Positions 1-12,226 of a stretch of DNA of 64,000 bases are shown in pieces; within the stretch, counting starts at the first letter, position 1; the number at the start of each line of letters is the position of its first letter. The stretch comes from Camellia lanceoleosa (taxonomy: Eukaryota > Streptophyta > Magnoliopsida > Ericales > Theaceae): assembly GCA_025200525.1 (NCBI GenBank), contig CM045758.1, positions 194,902,463-194,966,462 of the forward strand, read 5' to 3'. The notes beneath the pieces are model-generated. The model saw only the letters and a program-made list of their open reading frames with translations, had not been told where the DNA came from and ran no database searches. Position numbers and translations under genes: made by a program.

Positions 1-15
1 AAAAGAATTCGATTT

Positions 16-122
16 TTTTTTTTTTTTTTGAAATAGCCAAAAGAAACCTTTATTAATGATTAAACCATTCAAGATGAGAATACATCAAAAAAGAGAGGAA
101 GGGGTTTGGAGAGGAACCAGCC
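16..122 (-). mobile_element. Short poly(T)-headed retroposon tail with 14-bp TSD
   Basis: A T-run followed by about 100 bp is flanked by identical 14-bp direct repeats AAAGAATTCGATTT at 2-15 and 123-136. This is the signature of a truncated LINE or SINE inserted on the minus strand with its poly(A) at the left. The body is too short to assign to a family. Confidence 0.6.
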
Positions 123-197
123 AAAGAATTCGATTTGAGTACGTGTCGCCAGCATTACAATTTTGCAAAACACACTAATTAATTAATGAGCCAAACC

Positions 198-972
198 ATC
201 TTTACACTTTTCCAAACCCAATATATATTATTATCTCCCAAAGCCAGCAAACAACACATGTACTTGGATTTACTCCCAAGCATTCTCCGACTGCCATATT
301 AACCATTTCCAGGTTCGGAGTAAGGGGTCATGCTAACAATTGTTGTTATGAAATAATTAATAATATTTTATTATATTTAATGAGTTTTAGAGTTTTTTAA
401 ATATTAAATAATAATAATTATTATTTTTATGCATGATAATGTAAAGTATTATTAATTACAAAGTAGTTATATTCAAATTCAAGTCCGTGAAACATGTAAT
501 AATAAATACATTCAATTTAATGAGTGATTAAAATAAAAAATCAAAAATGCTAGAGGCCCCAAAAATTCTACCAAAAGTTTTACCAAATGTCTCACATGGG
601 TGTGATGTGAGACATTTGATAAAATTTTTGATAGAATATTTGGAGTCTCTAGCATTACTCATTTAAAATTATCAAGACGAATTAATACAACATTAAATAC
701 ACTTTATTAGTGCCCAAGGGACACTTGTTAGCATTACCCATGTATCTAATCTCAATTTTCTTTTTTATATCCCATGTAATGATCCCCAAAGCCGATTATG
801 CACTCTCAAAATTTTTTGAAATCCCACTTTGTATGAGTCACAAATAAGTTGAAAAACACCATTTACACGTTTCCAAATCAACGTGTTCTCTCCCAAAGGC
901 AGCAACAACGCATGTACTTGTATATATTCCCAAGCAATCTAATCACTGCCACATTACCATTTCCAGAGGCAG
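198..972. repeat. Pair of diverged direct repeats (about 115 bp each)
   Basis: Segments 198-313 and 860-972 share the same order of words: CTCCCAAAG-CAGCAA, CATGTACTTG, TTCCCAAGCA, ACTGCCA and ACCATTTCCAG. They are separated by about 550 bp of AT-rich DNA containing a hairpin element. This looks like an old local duplication in the 3' flank of the patatin-like gene. No coding potential is seen. Confidence 0.6.
546..656. mobile_element. 111-bp near-perfect foldback (small MITE)
   Basis: The arms begin AATGCTAGAGGCCCCAAAAA and end with the complementary TTTGGAGTCTCTAGCATT. The whole sequence folds into one hairpin through AAATGTCTCACAT and ATGTGAGACATTT. It is a short non-coding inverted-repeat element; a precursor-like small-RNA hairpin is possible. 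Confidence 0.7.
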
Positions 973-1361
973 CAATGATAGAGATCACTAAAAAATTTCA
1001 TTACTAATAACTCTACTGAGTTGGAAAATGTAAAAAATAAAAGAAAAAAGAAAAATACAAGAGACAACCATCACATCAAAAGGAGAGTTACCTCATTAGT
1101 GCTCCACTAATGTTCCATTTTTAGTTCTCTCAAGCATTAATCTTTCCAGGGCGGAGGGAGGGCACTAGGGGTCCCTCCAAAATTTTCCTGAATGTTACTA
1201 ATTTATATATATACACACTATATATAGGGTTGGTTTCGGGTTAGCCTTTTTTTTTTTTTTTTTTTGGGCCTGATTTTTTTTTTATTATATTTTTTAGTAG
1301 TTAAAAAAACTAATGTATATGAGAAATTGTTTAAAAAGTTATTAATTTTAAGTAAAAAATT

Positions 1362-1708
1362 GGATAAATTACAAATACACCCCTTGAGATTTGATTAAAA
1401 TACGAATCACCCCCTGTGGTTTTGAAAATTATATTTCACCCCCTGAGATTTATAATTTCATAACAAATCGCCCTTTTATTAATAAATCATCAAGTTAATT
1501 AACAGTTTTTAATGATATTAGAAATATGTTTCAATCAATAATTTAGGTAATTTTATTATTGTATAGGACAACAATTATGAATTTTATTTATTTTTAGTTA
1601 ATTCTGTTAAATAAAAAATACTAACAATGAGGTATTTATAATTTTCTAAACCACATGGGGCAATTTGTACTTTAAACAAATCTCAGGGGATGTATTTGTA
1701 ATTTATCC
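1362..1708. mobile_element. MITE of the GGATAAATTACAAATACA family
   Basis: The left end GGATAAATTACAAATACACC is matched in reverse complement by the right end, which reads GGATAAATTACAAATACATC. The next 30-40 bp (TGAGATTT, ATGTGGTTT-GAAAATTAT) are also complementary. About 347 bp, no ORF. Two relatives lie in intron 2 of the patatin-like gene. Confidence 0.7.
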
Positions 1709-2163
1709 TAAAAAATTAATGTAATATTTGATTTTTTTAACTGATGACAAATAATTTAATTAAAAAATAATTTTTTTTGTTAAGTTACCAAATGTTTTGT
1801 GTATGGTCACCCAAATTTGATTTGGCACTTCCAAAAAAATAAAATAAAAATCTCAGTTTGTATAAGTATTGTCCTTCAAATGTCTTATATTTTTTTTTAA
1901 GAACTCAGGTATCCCTAATCCGCGGATTTTAAGGGAAGTCAGGACTAATCCTGAGAGCCCTGAAGTGCTTCAAATGTCTTATATAATGGCCTTTTACATG
2001 AGTTTGATATTGGCAATTCTCATAATGAGTTCTTATTATTCTCAGTACGAGCATCAACTTTGAATCTAAAGACAGACCACAACACAAACACAAATACACA
2101 AATTACTTGTCTCAAAAAAATAAAAGTAAATAAATAAATAACCAAAACCAGAAACTTTCTAAG

Positions 2164-4155
2164 TTACTTAGATTCTTTCATGTCAATGTATTTTGACTCC
2201 CGGAATTTCTTCTCATCTGAAAGCAACTTCGCAAACCTGTAATTATCAAAATAATTATCAGTTTTACTTTGCACAGGATGTGAAAACTTACAACCCTGAT
2301 AGCTACTTTTTTTTTTTTGATCGGCAAAGAAAAATTTCATTAATAGCATGAAATTAAAAGTACAGGAAGATAACTAGCTACTTAGCTTATGCTATGTTTG
2401 GTTTTGATTAAATTCTTTTTTTTTTTTTGGCTATTTAAGTCTAACAAAAAAAATTGTTTATTTTCAGCTAAAGGAGATGAATTTTGTTTAAAAAGTTAAT
2501 TTTTTTCACAGTTGTTAGCTAAAAAAATATTAGCCAAACAAGACTTAAAAAATAAAAAATCAATGTTACTAAAAAAATAATTTTCAAACAATGACTAATG
2601 CATATAGGTCATTTTATTTGCACATCTTATTTTGGTTCACAATATTTGTACCGTTCAAATACCAAATTGTGAATAAAATATAAGTGTTTTAATTTCAAGA
2701 TTTTTATTCCGATATTAATTATTGAACATAATTTTTGTTCAAACAATAGACTTTTGTTTTTGGGAAGTTGATATTGGAACATTTATATTTTATTTTGAAA
2801 TTGATATCCAAATAATACAAATGATATGTATTGTGATAAGTAAGGAACTAGAATTTTACTTCGGAGGAACCAAGATATGAATAATTTTTTTCTTTTGTAT
2901 ATCAATTGTTATGTATTGTTATCTTTCAATTCAAGAATGGGAAATAACTAAGATATGATACTAAAATAATACATAAAAAATATTTTGTATTTAGTCTTAA
3001 TGCGATCAAAAGTGAAGTCATATATATTCAACTTAAACAAATAAATAAAAGAGAAATCATAAGTTAATTGATTTTTTGTATATGCCAACTCAATTATTTA
3101 TTAAACTAAAAGTCACTGCGTTTTTTGTGGGTTCAAATTTCAAAAGTTTTCAATAGATCTCATATGAATCTCATTAATATTATACCATCATTATGAGTAT
3201 GCTTCATCAAGTTATAAACAAAATGTGATAAAAGAAATATAAGTAATGTATTATTGCTGTTAAATTATGATTGTACTAAATAATTTTAAAAAATTAGAGG
3301 TACGTTTTTTTTTGGTGTTCGAATTCTTTTGTACATAGAAACTTGTTTTATTACGAAATATGAAGTTTCCAATATTCATAAATTAGGCAAGGAAGGGCCA
3401 TTTGTAATAACGAGAAAGATTTGGGCAACATAGCCTATCATCATAGTAGCATTGTTTATTTTGGACAGGAGGGCCATGGACCCTCACTGACTCTAAATAG
3501 TTCTGTCCTTGGTAATAAGTATGGTATAGAAGGAAATATACATACCTTTTAATGGCTTCCTCATTAGTGCCACCATTTTGGAGTGGTTCAGAGTCACCCG
3601 TGTCTATATTGACTTGTGAAACTGGTTTTTTCAACAAAGTTTCACCAACTTGTACAAGATTTTTCATGTTTTCTTTTGTAGATAGATCAACGGATGACAC
3701 CGTCCCACTTAACGAATCATCCTAAATTCATATACAACAACACAAATATATCAAGTCATGCCATGTAATCTTGACAAACCGCATATAAGATGACTGGCTT
3801 AATTATTTAATTTTATGCCTCATTATCAGGACACTAGTGCTACTGTGAAATTTCAGGTTTAGGTCTATAAAGAGATTGGCATGCATGTTAACAAAAAAAT
3901 ATATATAGAGGGGTGTGTATCAAAAATTTTCTTATAAATAATTATTGTTTGCAAATTCTTTCATAAATTCTCTCTCCGTGGGTTGTTATTTTTTAGAAGT
4001 CTAGAATGTTTTAATTTGAAAAGTTTAACAATCACACACACCTATATTATTACCCTTTTAATATTTATTTATGTTTAAATGAAATCAAAAAAAAAATTAA
4101 AAATGGTATTTTTGGAATATTGAAGAGATAGTTGAGAATCAATCACATCACGAGT

Positions 4156-4205
<50 letters not shown>

Positions 4206-4971
4206 TCGTTAGTTGTTAGATTAACACTTCGATAAAATTGAAACTCACATGCATACACCTTATAAGAAAATCTTACCCTCACATTTTACTTCTAAAAATG
4301 GAACTCAAGACCTCCCCCTTAAGAGAGACTTGGTAGCCAAAGAACTAACCAACTAAGTTAGAGCGGCTTGGTTCATCAGAAGAGTTTGGTTTGGTGGTAA
4401 TTTTAACCAATATTTAAGTGCATGATGATAAAAATTAAAAAAAATTAAAAAAAAAAATGGAAGAATTTGAGCTTGGAGGTGACACCGACAAACACAGTTT
4501 GTCTCTATCTAATAAGCTGGATTATTTGTTTATTGGTCGAGAGGAAGCTCTTGTTCACAAGTTTTTCTCTTTTTCTTCGCTAATTCTAGTAAGCAAACCA
4601 AGGTGTCATTTTTGCGTCCTATCAACCAAATCGTAACAAAGATTTAAAAATTAATTTTTCAAGAGTTTACGTGTGTTAATTATATATTTTTTTTAAAATA
4701 AAGTTGTCATGACTAAGGACTAGTACTGTTTTGATAATTATTTACCTAGTATTTTTTTTACTTTTTTAATTTGTTGGAATAAAATTATTGCTAAAAAAGT
4801 TTGTTATTGGAAAGAATCATATGGGTTTGAAATATTTTTGGTTTTAATGATTTTTTTAAAAAAATTATTCTATTCTAGATTAAAAATATCTGACAAAATA
4901 ATTTTTTTAATTTAAAAAATATGACATTTTTAACACTTATCTGAAAAGGTGGGTCTTGTTAAAACAATGGG

Positions 4972-5011
<40 letters not shown>

Positions 5012-6313
5012 CACCTAAATCAACACTAGCCAAAGTATTTTTGCTTAAATAGCCAAAAAAAAAAAAAACTCTAGTTTCTTCAACCATTACTGACAAAAAC
5101 ATAGGCCTTGTTTGGTTTGTGTTTCTCAAAAAATTTTGAGAAAAATTCTCTACAAATAAGTTTTCAAAAGTAATTAAACCAAACAAATTTTTTTAAAAAA
5201 AATTTTCAAAACTTGTTTGGTTTACAAGTTTTCCAAACAAATCTCTCTCTCATACACATCAAATCAATCACTTTTTCCAAAACTCTCTCTCAAAATAATT
5301 TTTCAAAACATCTTTTCAAAAAAAATCAAACCAAACCAAACAAATTTTCGTACTTTTTTATCTCAAAATATGTTTCTCAAATACAAACCAAACAAGTCCA
5401 TAATTTTGATTACCAAATTTGAATACCATCTAATATGCCACGATTCACCATTAATTCCATAGAGACTTGATTTATGAATTTAAGTAGAGATTCAAAAAAT
5501 AAAAAGAAAAAAGTGTGTGAATTCATTCATATTTTATTTATTTTTTCACTTTTCATTTTCAAATCTCAATCTAAATTTATGAATTAAACACAACACAAGT
5601 ATTATAGCATAAGCCTTGACTCAAGCATATGCTCATGAATATTGTTCATAAAAATTCAGAGTAACATTTTTCTTCATCATAAAAGCAAAAGAGTAGACAA
5701 AACATTTTATGGCTTGAAGCTTACTTGGATACGAAGGTAGTTATTTTCAGAATGAAGAGCTTGAAAGACCACAGAGAGGTGGACATCAACCATATCTGCA
5801 CTTGCCTGGTTGAACACATCAACTAGTGGAGTAGAACCATTGTTAGACAACCAGCCCAGAACCCCCCATTTAGCCGCCATTTTAGCATTGTACTTGTGGT
5901 CTGTCTTCGCCGAGCCTGTCCCTATTGAGATTACCAGAAAACGGCCATAATCCATAGGCTTGATTGGAAAGAAATCTGTGTTTTGCTTGAAAACTTGTTT
6001 GGTCACTTCACTAATGGCAACCAAAGCCTGCAAATATTATGACACAATACGTGCAGAACCAACAGGTTCCCATTAGTTTTGGATACTTTCATACTAAGGA
6101 TTGTTTGACAAATGTTTTTGAAATTAATTTTTTTTAAAGAATAAGGTTGTTGCTAAAACAATTGATGTTGCAAATGTTTTCAAAAAAAAAAAAAAAAAAA
6201 AAATTGTTTGAAAAGTTTGGGTTAGGTTGGAATTTTTATTTTTTGTTTTTAGTGAATCATTTTTGAATTATTCTTACTTTTTAAATCTTTTTAAACTAGA
6301 AAGACCTGAAAAG

Positions 6314-6366
<53 letters not shown>

Positions 6367-9300
6367 GACTAAAAATATTTGAAAAAATATTTTTTTAATT
6401 ATCACTTATGAAATAGGATGGATCTTGTTAAATTTTTTGTTTTGTTTTATTTATTTTTTCCCTCAAAATCAAACAATTTTTTTTTTTTAGCTTTAATTGT
6501 AAAAACAGAGCTATCTATTTAAAGCCAAAACTAAACAGAGCCTAAACATCCTTAATTATTATTATTATTTTTTAAATATTATTTACACTCCAAAGAAAAT
6601 GTCTCAATTTCATTAATGGAATGGAAACACATCCATTTTTTTCATAAGATTGTAATAGGTTATCAAAATTCAAAAATCATGATATATAAAGAACGTCATA
6701 CCGGGTTATTGGCAGCTACACCACCATCAATAAGGTTAAATTCTTTCTCATTGCCTTGTTCGCCTTGATTTTTAAAATAATAGGCAGGAAAATAAGTAGG
6801 TGCTGCGGAGGTACTGATGCATATATCTGATAGTAGGGCATCAATTATCGGTTTGCTTGTCACCTGCATAAGGAAATAATAATATTGTTAGGGTTGGTCA
6901 TTGACAAATTCAATTGTCAAAATGGGTTAAGGAATTTTTGTTTTTCAATTTCAATACATTTTTAATTGTTGAACCATGTAAAAATTTATAATTCAAATCA
7001 TTACAAGAGTATTGGGACATAAAACAAAACATATAAAAATAGAAACTGACCTGATATGAGCTAAAGATGGTAGGCTGGAGATTCTGGATGTCAAAAGCAG
7101 GAATGACAACACTTGTTAGGGTGTTGTGCAATCTTGTGTCCCCTAATATATCCTTTATCAGTTTATGGAGATACTTCCCATTATACTTAGGTCCTGTCAT
7201 GGCTTTAAATATATTCACCATCCAAGCAAAAGGCCCTCTGTGTATTTCCAAGATCCAGGAATGAAGATAAAAAAAATAAAAAATAAAAAACATATATATT
7301 AGTTTCGGTTACATGAGATGAACTATACACAAAAGGTGTGTTTAATTGGACGGACTGGATAAGGGGGATTAAAATCTATCAGATTTGAATCTTGGGACTG
7401 TGAATTTTTCGGACTATTTGGTTGGATTGGATGTGTATCCCGTGTTTGTTTTCTCATGGGATTAGATGTTTGGAAAAGACTATTTTTAGTGAATCTAATG
7501 TTTGGTTGGATGGACTAAATAAGATAAATAAGCAAAAGACTATTTTACTCATTTTTAATTGTTTATTAAGTAATAACAATATTAAACATATTTTTAATAT
7601 TTTAATTATTTTTAGCTAGATTAAATAAAAAAAAATTAATTTTTTACACAATTAAATAAATTTATTTTTTTAAAATAAAATATCAATAAAAATATATCTT
7701 ATTTTTTTAATTAAAATTTTGAATAAATTTATTTTAAAAAATAATAATAATGAAATAATGAAATTAAATAAAATATAAACAAAATTTTAAAATAAAACAT
7801 CAATAAAAAATTATTTAAAAAAAATTAAATAAATAAAACATCAATAAAAAGTTGAATAAAATTATTTTATTTTTAAATTGAGACATTTAAATTTTATTAA
7901 ATTTTACTAAATACAATACATAATTAAATAGTAAAGGGTCAAATAGTCATTTCACCACCTAATCCCAACAATAAATAATCTCATAAAAATAATCTCGCCC
8001 TCTCTCTAAGATGCAATAGTTCCTCATGTAAGGGATATAAAGTCTGACCACACTCCATGTCCAACGAACTAAAAAAAAACATAAACATTAAATTAAATAT
8101 TTTCAATAAATTATAATCCACACAGTAAATGATCTCCTCCTTATCCTTTCAATCAAACCCAACCAAAATGTGAGCCATTTTTTAGTTTCACTCAACTCAA
8201 ACCGACACTTCATCTAAACCAAGGTCCCTGCCATGAGTGGGTCCATGTTGTCCTATACACATTTTCATGCTTTGAATCATTTAACTTGTATAGCAGAATA
8301 TATTATTTATATAAAAAATTAATTTTAAATTATATTCATGATTAGAATATATTTATCTTAAAATAAATTGATAGTATATTTTAAAAATCATATTTGTCAT
8401 TTATTTATTTCAAAACAAATGTGTTATAATTAAATATCCACCAATCTGTTATGAAATTGACTTTTTATATTAATAATCTGCTCAACAAATTGTGCAATGT
8501 GAAAGATTTAGATCATGAAAATGCACCCAGAACAAGTCCCACTTAGAGTTACAACATGGATCCCATTTCAAACACTGTTCACCCATGACTTTTAATACCT
8601 TGAAAATGAAATGTGTGAATTAAATTTTTTCTAATTATTGCCTTGGCTACGCTAAATTTGAATTTATATCATAATTTTATTTTTTGAACACTTTTTGGGG
8701 GAATTGCTATGCAAGGTAAGAGATCAAAATTAATTACATAAACATGGGGGTGCAATTCTTTCTGTGCAAAAAATTCATAAAAAGTGTTGCACCCCCACCC
8801 CTTTTTAATTAGGGACAATTACCAATCAGTAGTAATTTCTAAAAATTATTACACATTAATAAATAAATAAAAAGGTAAATTACACTAACATCTCTATAGA
8901 TTTGGTCCAATTACATCTCACCCCCTGACGTTCTGAAAATTATATTCTCACCCTTCTAGTTAATAGTTTCATTTCACAATCTCCTGCTTATATAACAACT
9001 ACTAGTAGAAAAAATAGAAAAAATTATATTGAAAAAAAAAAAGAGTAAAAGAAAGGAAATAAAAAAAAAAATGAGAAAGTAAAGCAAGGTAAGAAAAAAG
9101 AGAGTGTATAAGTTTAATATTTTCATTCCGTCTAAATAATTACAATGACAAGGGAGTTAGTATATTTTTTCAAACATCAGAAGATGATATGTATTAAACC
9201 CAAGTCTCAAGGGTGTAAGTGTAATTTATTCTTAAAAAATTATGATTTTTATTATTAATATTTGTTATTCTTTTGTAATTAATTTCCCTAACAACCACTT

Positions 9301-10367
9301 TCAAGCTACTTTCCTTTTTAATTAATTATTTTTTGCATACTTTTTCAAGATACGTAACTTTTCAGATTAATTTGCAAAAAGCATGACACTTCCCGTTGTT
9401 TCCAATAAAGGAACGAGGGTAAATTATACTGACATTTCTTGAGATTTATGTTTATTATAGTTTTTCTTATATTTGGAAAATTATACTGACTCCTTGTTAA
9501 TTTTATGTATGATGATTATTACAGTGAGGGGAGAACTGTTATGAAACTTTAAACTTCATAGACAATCTGTAATGAAACTTTAAATCTCAAAGAGAGGATG
9601 TAATTTTCAAAAAATAAAAGAGAAACTGTAATAAACATAAACCTCAATAGGTGTCAATATAATTTACCCAATAAACAAATGCTTAACCCATACTACAAAT
9701 CCATGTTTGCTCAAATATTGGTGAAACTTTGAAAAGATAATTATTAATGTAGTACAAAATCTATATATACGAATATACAGTCGGTATCATGATATTGACT
9801 ATAAACCCATCAAGTATCTTCTCTTTTATCTTTTCTTTTTTTTCCGTTTTTGTATAACCGTAGAAAGGGAATAGGGAAAGCACAAATGGTAAGAGATTGT
9901 CTCTCCACCGGACCATCAAGCCTCTATATATCTAAGTTTCATGTTATTTATTTCTTACCTTGTTTGGGGGAAAATTTTTGGACAGTTCTCAAGATAAAAG
10001 GGCACTATATCTTTTGCAGCATATAAAGGTCGTTTATCATCGTTTGGTGCAGTTAACATGGCAGTTATTAGACCACCAGTACTTGTTCCCGCAATTACAT
10101 CAAAGTAATCCGCAAGCCTTGCGTCCATGCCATCTAGTTCCTAATTATCACACGAAGTGTCAATTTCAAAATTAAAACAACCAAATTACAAACCATATTT
10201 ATGTATGACCTTGAAAATATTTATACTACCTGAAGTTGTGATTCTAGGTTTGCGAGAATAACTCCGGGGATTATTCCTCTAATTCCTCCTCCGTCAATGC
10301 TAAGAACCGTAATGAGTTTGCCATAAGTGGGCGGACGAATTTTCCAGTGCGATGTTGTTTTTTCCAT
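2164..10367 (-). CDS. Patatin-like phospholipase (lipid acyl hydrolase), 7 exons, 406 aa
   Basis: The exons read from the minus strand are 10367-10230, 10140-9959, 7237-7051, 6863-6702, 6027-5725, 3721-3546 and 2236-2164. All introns are GT-AG, the phases join without a break, and the coding length is 1221 nt including TAA. The protein has the patatin oxyanion-hole motif DGGGIRG (residues 25-31), the nucleophile elbow GTSTGG (64-69, Ser66) and the catalytic Asp in DGGVAANNP (Asp215), so the Ser-Asp dyad is intact. No signal peptide is visible, which fits a cytosolic or peripheral enzyme. Length and conserved C-terminal blocks ([34 protein letters not shown]) fit the plant patatin-like protein 2 (PLA-II) group, which hydrolyses phospho- and galactolipids and is often induced by stress or pathogens (family knowledge). 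The start is the first ATG of exon 1, just before the conserved [12 protein letters not shown] block. Introns 2 and 5 are enlarged by transposons. Exact subgroup is uncertain; the gene model is strong. Confidence 0.93.
2309..2374 (-). mobile_element. 5'-truncated LINE tail in the last patatin intron
   Basis: A T-run, then GATCGGCAAAGAAAAATTTC and about 45 more bases, are flanked by direct repeats TAGCTACTT at 2300-2308 and 2375-2383. The GATCGGCAAAGAAAA word is the reverse complement of the 3' end of the LINE seen at 58330-58392. It lies about 65 bp from the acceptor of the terminal exon, leaving the splice site intact. Confidence 0.7.
4160..4375 (-). mobile_element. Probable tRNA-derived SINE, minus strand
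   Basis: Read on the minus strand, 4375-4210 carries an A-box-like segment (CTAACTTAGTTGGTTAG) and, about 50 nt further, a B-box-like GGTCTTGAGTTCC. This is followed by a long T-run (4160-4198 on the plus strand) as the tail. It lies inside intron 5 of the patatin-like gene. Target-site duplication not resolved. Confidence 0.45.
5104..5399. mobile_element. Tourist-like MITE, copy 1 (296 bp)
   Basis: The terminal inverted repeats are GGCCTTGTTTGGTTTG at the left and CAAACCAAACAAGTCC at the right. The 3-bp direct repeat ATA lies at 5101-5103 and 5400-5402. The body is closely similar, over its whole length, to copy 2 at 13365-13654. Ends and TSD size point to the PIF/Harbinger superfamily. It sits in intron 5 of the patatin-like gene. 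Confidence 0.8.
6318..6364. repeat. (AAT)n microsatellite
   Basis: About 15 consecutive AAT units in intron 4 of the patatin-like gene. Confidence 0.9.
8874..9231. mobile_element. MITE of the GGTAAATTACA family in patatin intron 2
   Basis: The left end GGTAAATTACACTAACATC and the right end, reading AATAAATTACACTTACACCC in reverse complement, form the inverted repeats. Internal words (CACCCCCTGACGTT, GAAAATTATATT) recall the element at 1362-1708. No ORF. Confidence 0.6.
9417..9669. mobile_element. MITE of the GGGTAAATTATA family in patatin intron 2
   Basis: The left arm GGGTAAATTATACTGACA pairs with the right arm, which reads GGGTAAATTATATTGACACC in reverse complement. Pairing continues through GAGATTTATGTTTATTA. 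253 bp, non-coding, and only 290 bp from the exon 2 donor. Confidence 0.7.
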
Positions 10368-10480
10368 TGTGGTTTATTTTAATTGGAAAAATTCAAAACA
10401 AGAATATGATGAGTGAAGCTTGAGAGGTTGATGACTTGGAATGCCAATGGAGGGAACTAATGTTTCAAGAAGACCGAGTT

Positions 10481-10488
10481 AATTTATA
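10481..10488 (-). promoter_or_regulatory. Candidate TATA box of the patatin-like gene
   Basis: The minus strand reads TATAAATT about 115 bp upstream of the ATG at 10367, a normal distance for a short plant 5' UTR. The transposon nest begins only about 215 bp further upstream (10703), so the native promoter is short unless it uses transposon sequence. Confidence 0.5.
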
Positions 10489-10702
10489 ATCAAGTTGATC
10501 CACAGAAGTAAAACATGTTTTTTTTTTTTTTTTTATGGGTACATGTTAGGAAAATCAATCGATTTGATTGGTAAGTGTCTTTATCTAATTATTATAATTA
10601 TTAGGCAGCACAAGTAAAAGAATTTGATTTGAGTAGGTGGAATGGTGGCTTGGATTTGAGTCTTTCTCGGAATAATATTTTGGTCTATAATAAGACAATA
10701 AT

Positions 10703-10877
10703 TGTTACAATATTTAAGAGAGAAGAAAAATATTATATTGAATGTTGTAACAATATATATATATATATATATAATATATATAATAATTCTTTATATAGAA
10801 GGAGAGAAACTTAAGTATAGTAATGAATATAATATGGTATATATGATAGACAAAATATATATTTACTATATTTAATA
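10703..10877 (-). repeat. 3' LTR of the TRIM/LARD-like element
   Basis: Reads ...AAATATTGTAACA at its end on the minus strand and is preceded by the polypurine tract. It contains an expanded (TA)n stretch at 10756-10785. Confidence 0.75.
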
Positions 10878-12226
10878 CTCCCTCAAACTCAATTAGAGAT
10901 ATCAACTTGAGTTTGGAGAGAGAAACTTAAACATGAAATAAAACTTAAAATAAAATAAAATATGGATAGATCCGAGATAAATAGATTGCCAAGTCCAAAT
11001 GGGAGCATTCAGGCGCTTGAGATAGATCAAAGGCCGGAGCTCAGTGACAGAGCCAGAAAATTAAATTAGAGATAGCACTAATTAATTACAATATCAAAAA
11101 AATTTACAAAAATATTTCACACAAGTTTTTACGATTGATTTCGAGAAACATAAAAAAAAATAATGTTATTTGTAACTGATATATCATGGACAATACAAAA
11201 AAAATATGAATATAAGTCTTAAAATAAATTATATAATGATAATTTTTTTTTATATAAAATTTGATTAAAAATTTAATATAATTGTAATACCACGTCATCA
11301 TTGATATGTGATATCACTAAGTAATAATACATAAATACATAGAGAGTGAACCTCACATGTCAAATGTAACTAACAATCCAATAAATTTCATATCTTTATA
11401 GTGAGATTACTTATACTTGCACGTCAATAATAATGACATCATCATTACATTAAAAAAAAAATCATAAATAATATGATTTATAGTAGCCTCTTCATTTTCA
11501 ATTAAAATAACTGTTATTGTTCTCATAAATTTTAAAATGTCATTAACATTTCACTCTAATAATATTTTTTTATTTTTTTATTTAAAATATTTTCTTTATA
11601 TTTGTAAAAAAATTTTAAAAAAATCCCCAAATCCAGGGGGCATGTGACCCCCCTGGGCCTTCACTCCCTTCGCCATTGTCGGAGCTAATGCCAGGAGACA
11701 CACTACTACAAAAACAGATAAAGATCACACTTTTTTTTGTGTGATGTATGTTATTTAATCATACATTTTAAGTTTTATTAAAATGTGATCTTTGAGAGTG
11801 TGATTAAAATAGGTTATTTTTAATCACACCTTTTAAGTTTGATTAATAACATTTAGATCACACTTTTTAAGTGTGATTAATAACATTTAGATCAAACATT
11901 TTAGTCGTCAAAAGCTCATTCGTGAAAAAAAAAATTAAATACACTCATTAGCTTTTGGGAGATTCAAACCATCAGCCCTCTCACACCATAAATCTTATAC
12001 AACACACTCTTTCCACTACACCTCTATGACACCATATGATTATATATGCAATATATATTATTTATATAGTATACAGACCTGTATTAATATAAAAGTATAT
12101 ATATAAAGATAATAATTTTTTATCGAACATAATTTATGTAAAAGCAAATTATTTACTAGAAAAAAAAAGAGACCACTTTTGGCAACTAAACATAATTTTA
12201 GTCGCCAATTCTATACTTTTGGCTAC

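Noticed and set aside
7336..8165. Possible long MITE with ends TTTAATTGGACGGACTGGAT and ATCCTTTCAATCAAA
   Set aside because: The ends are only loosely complementary and no target-site duplication was found.
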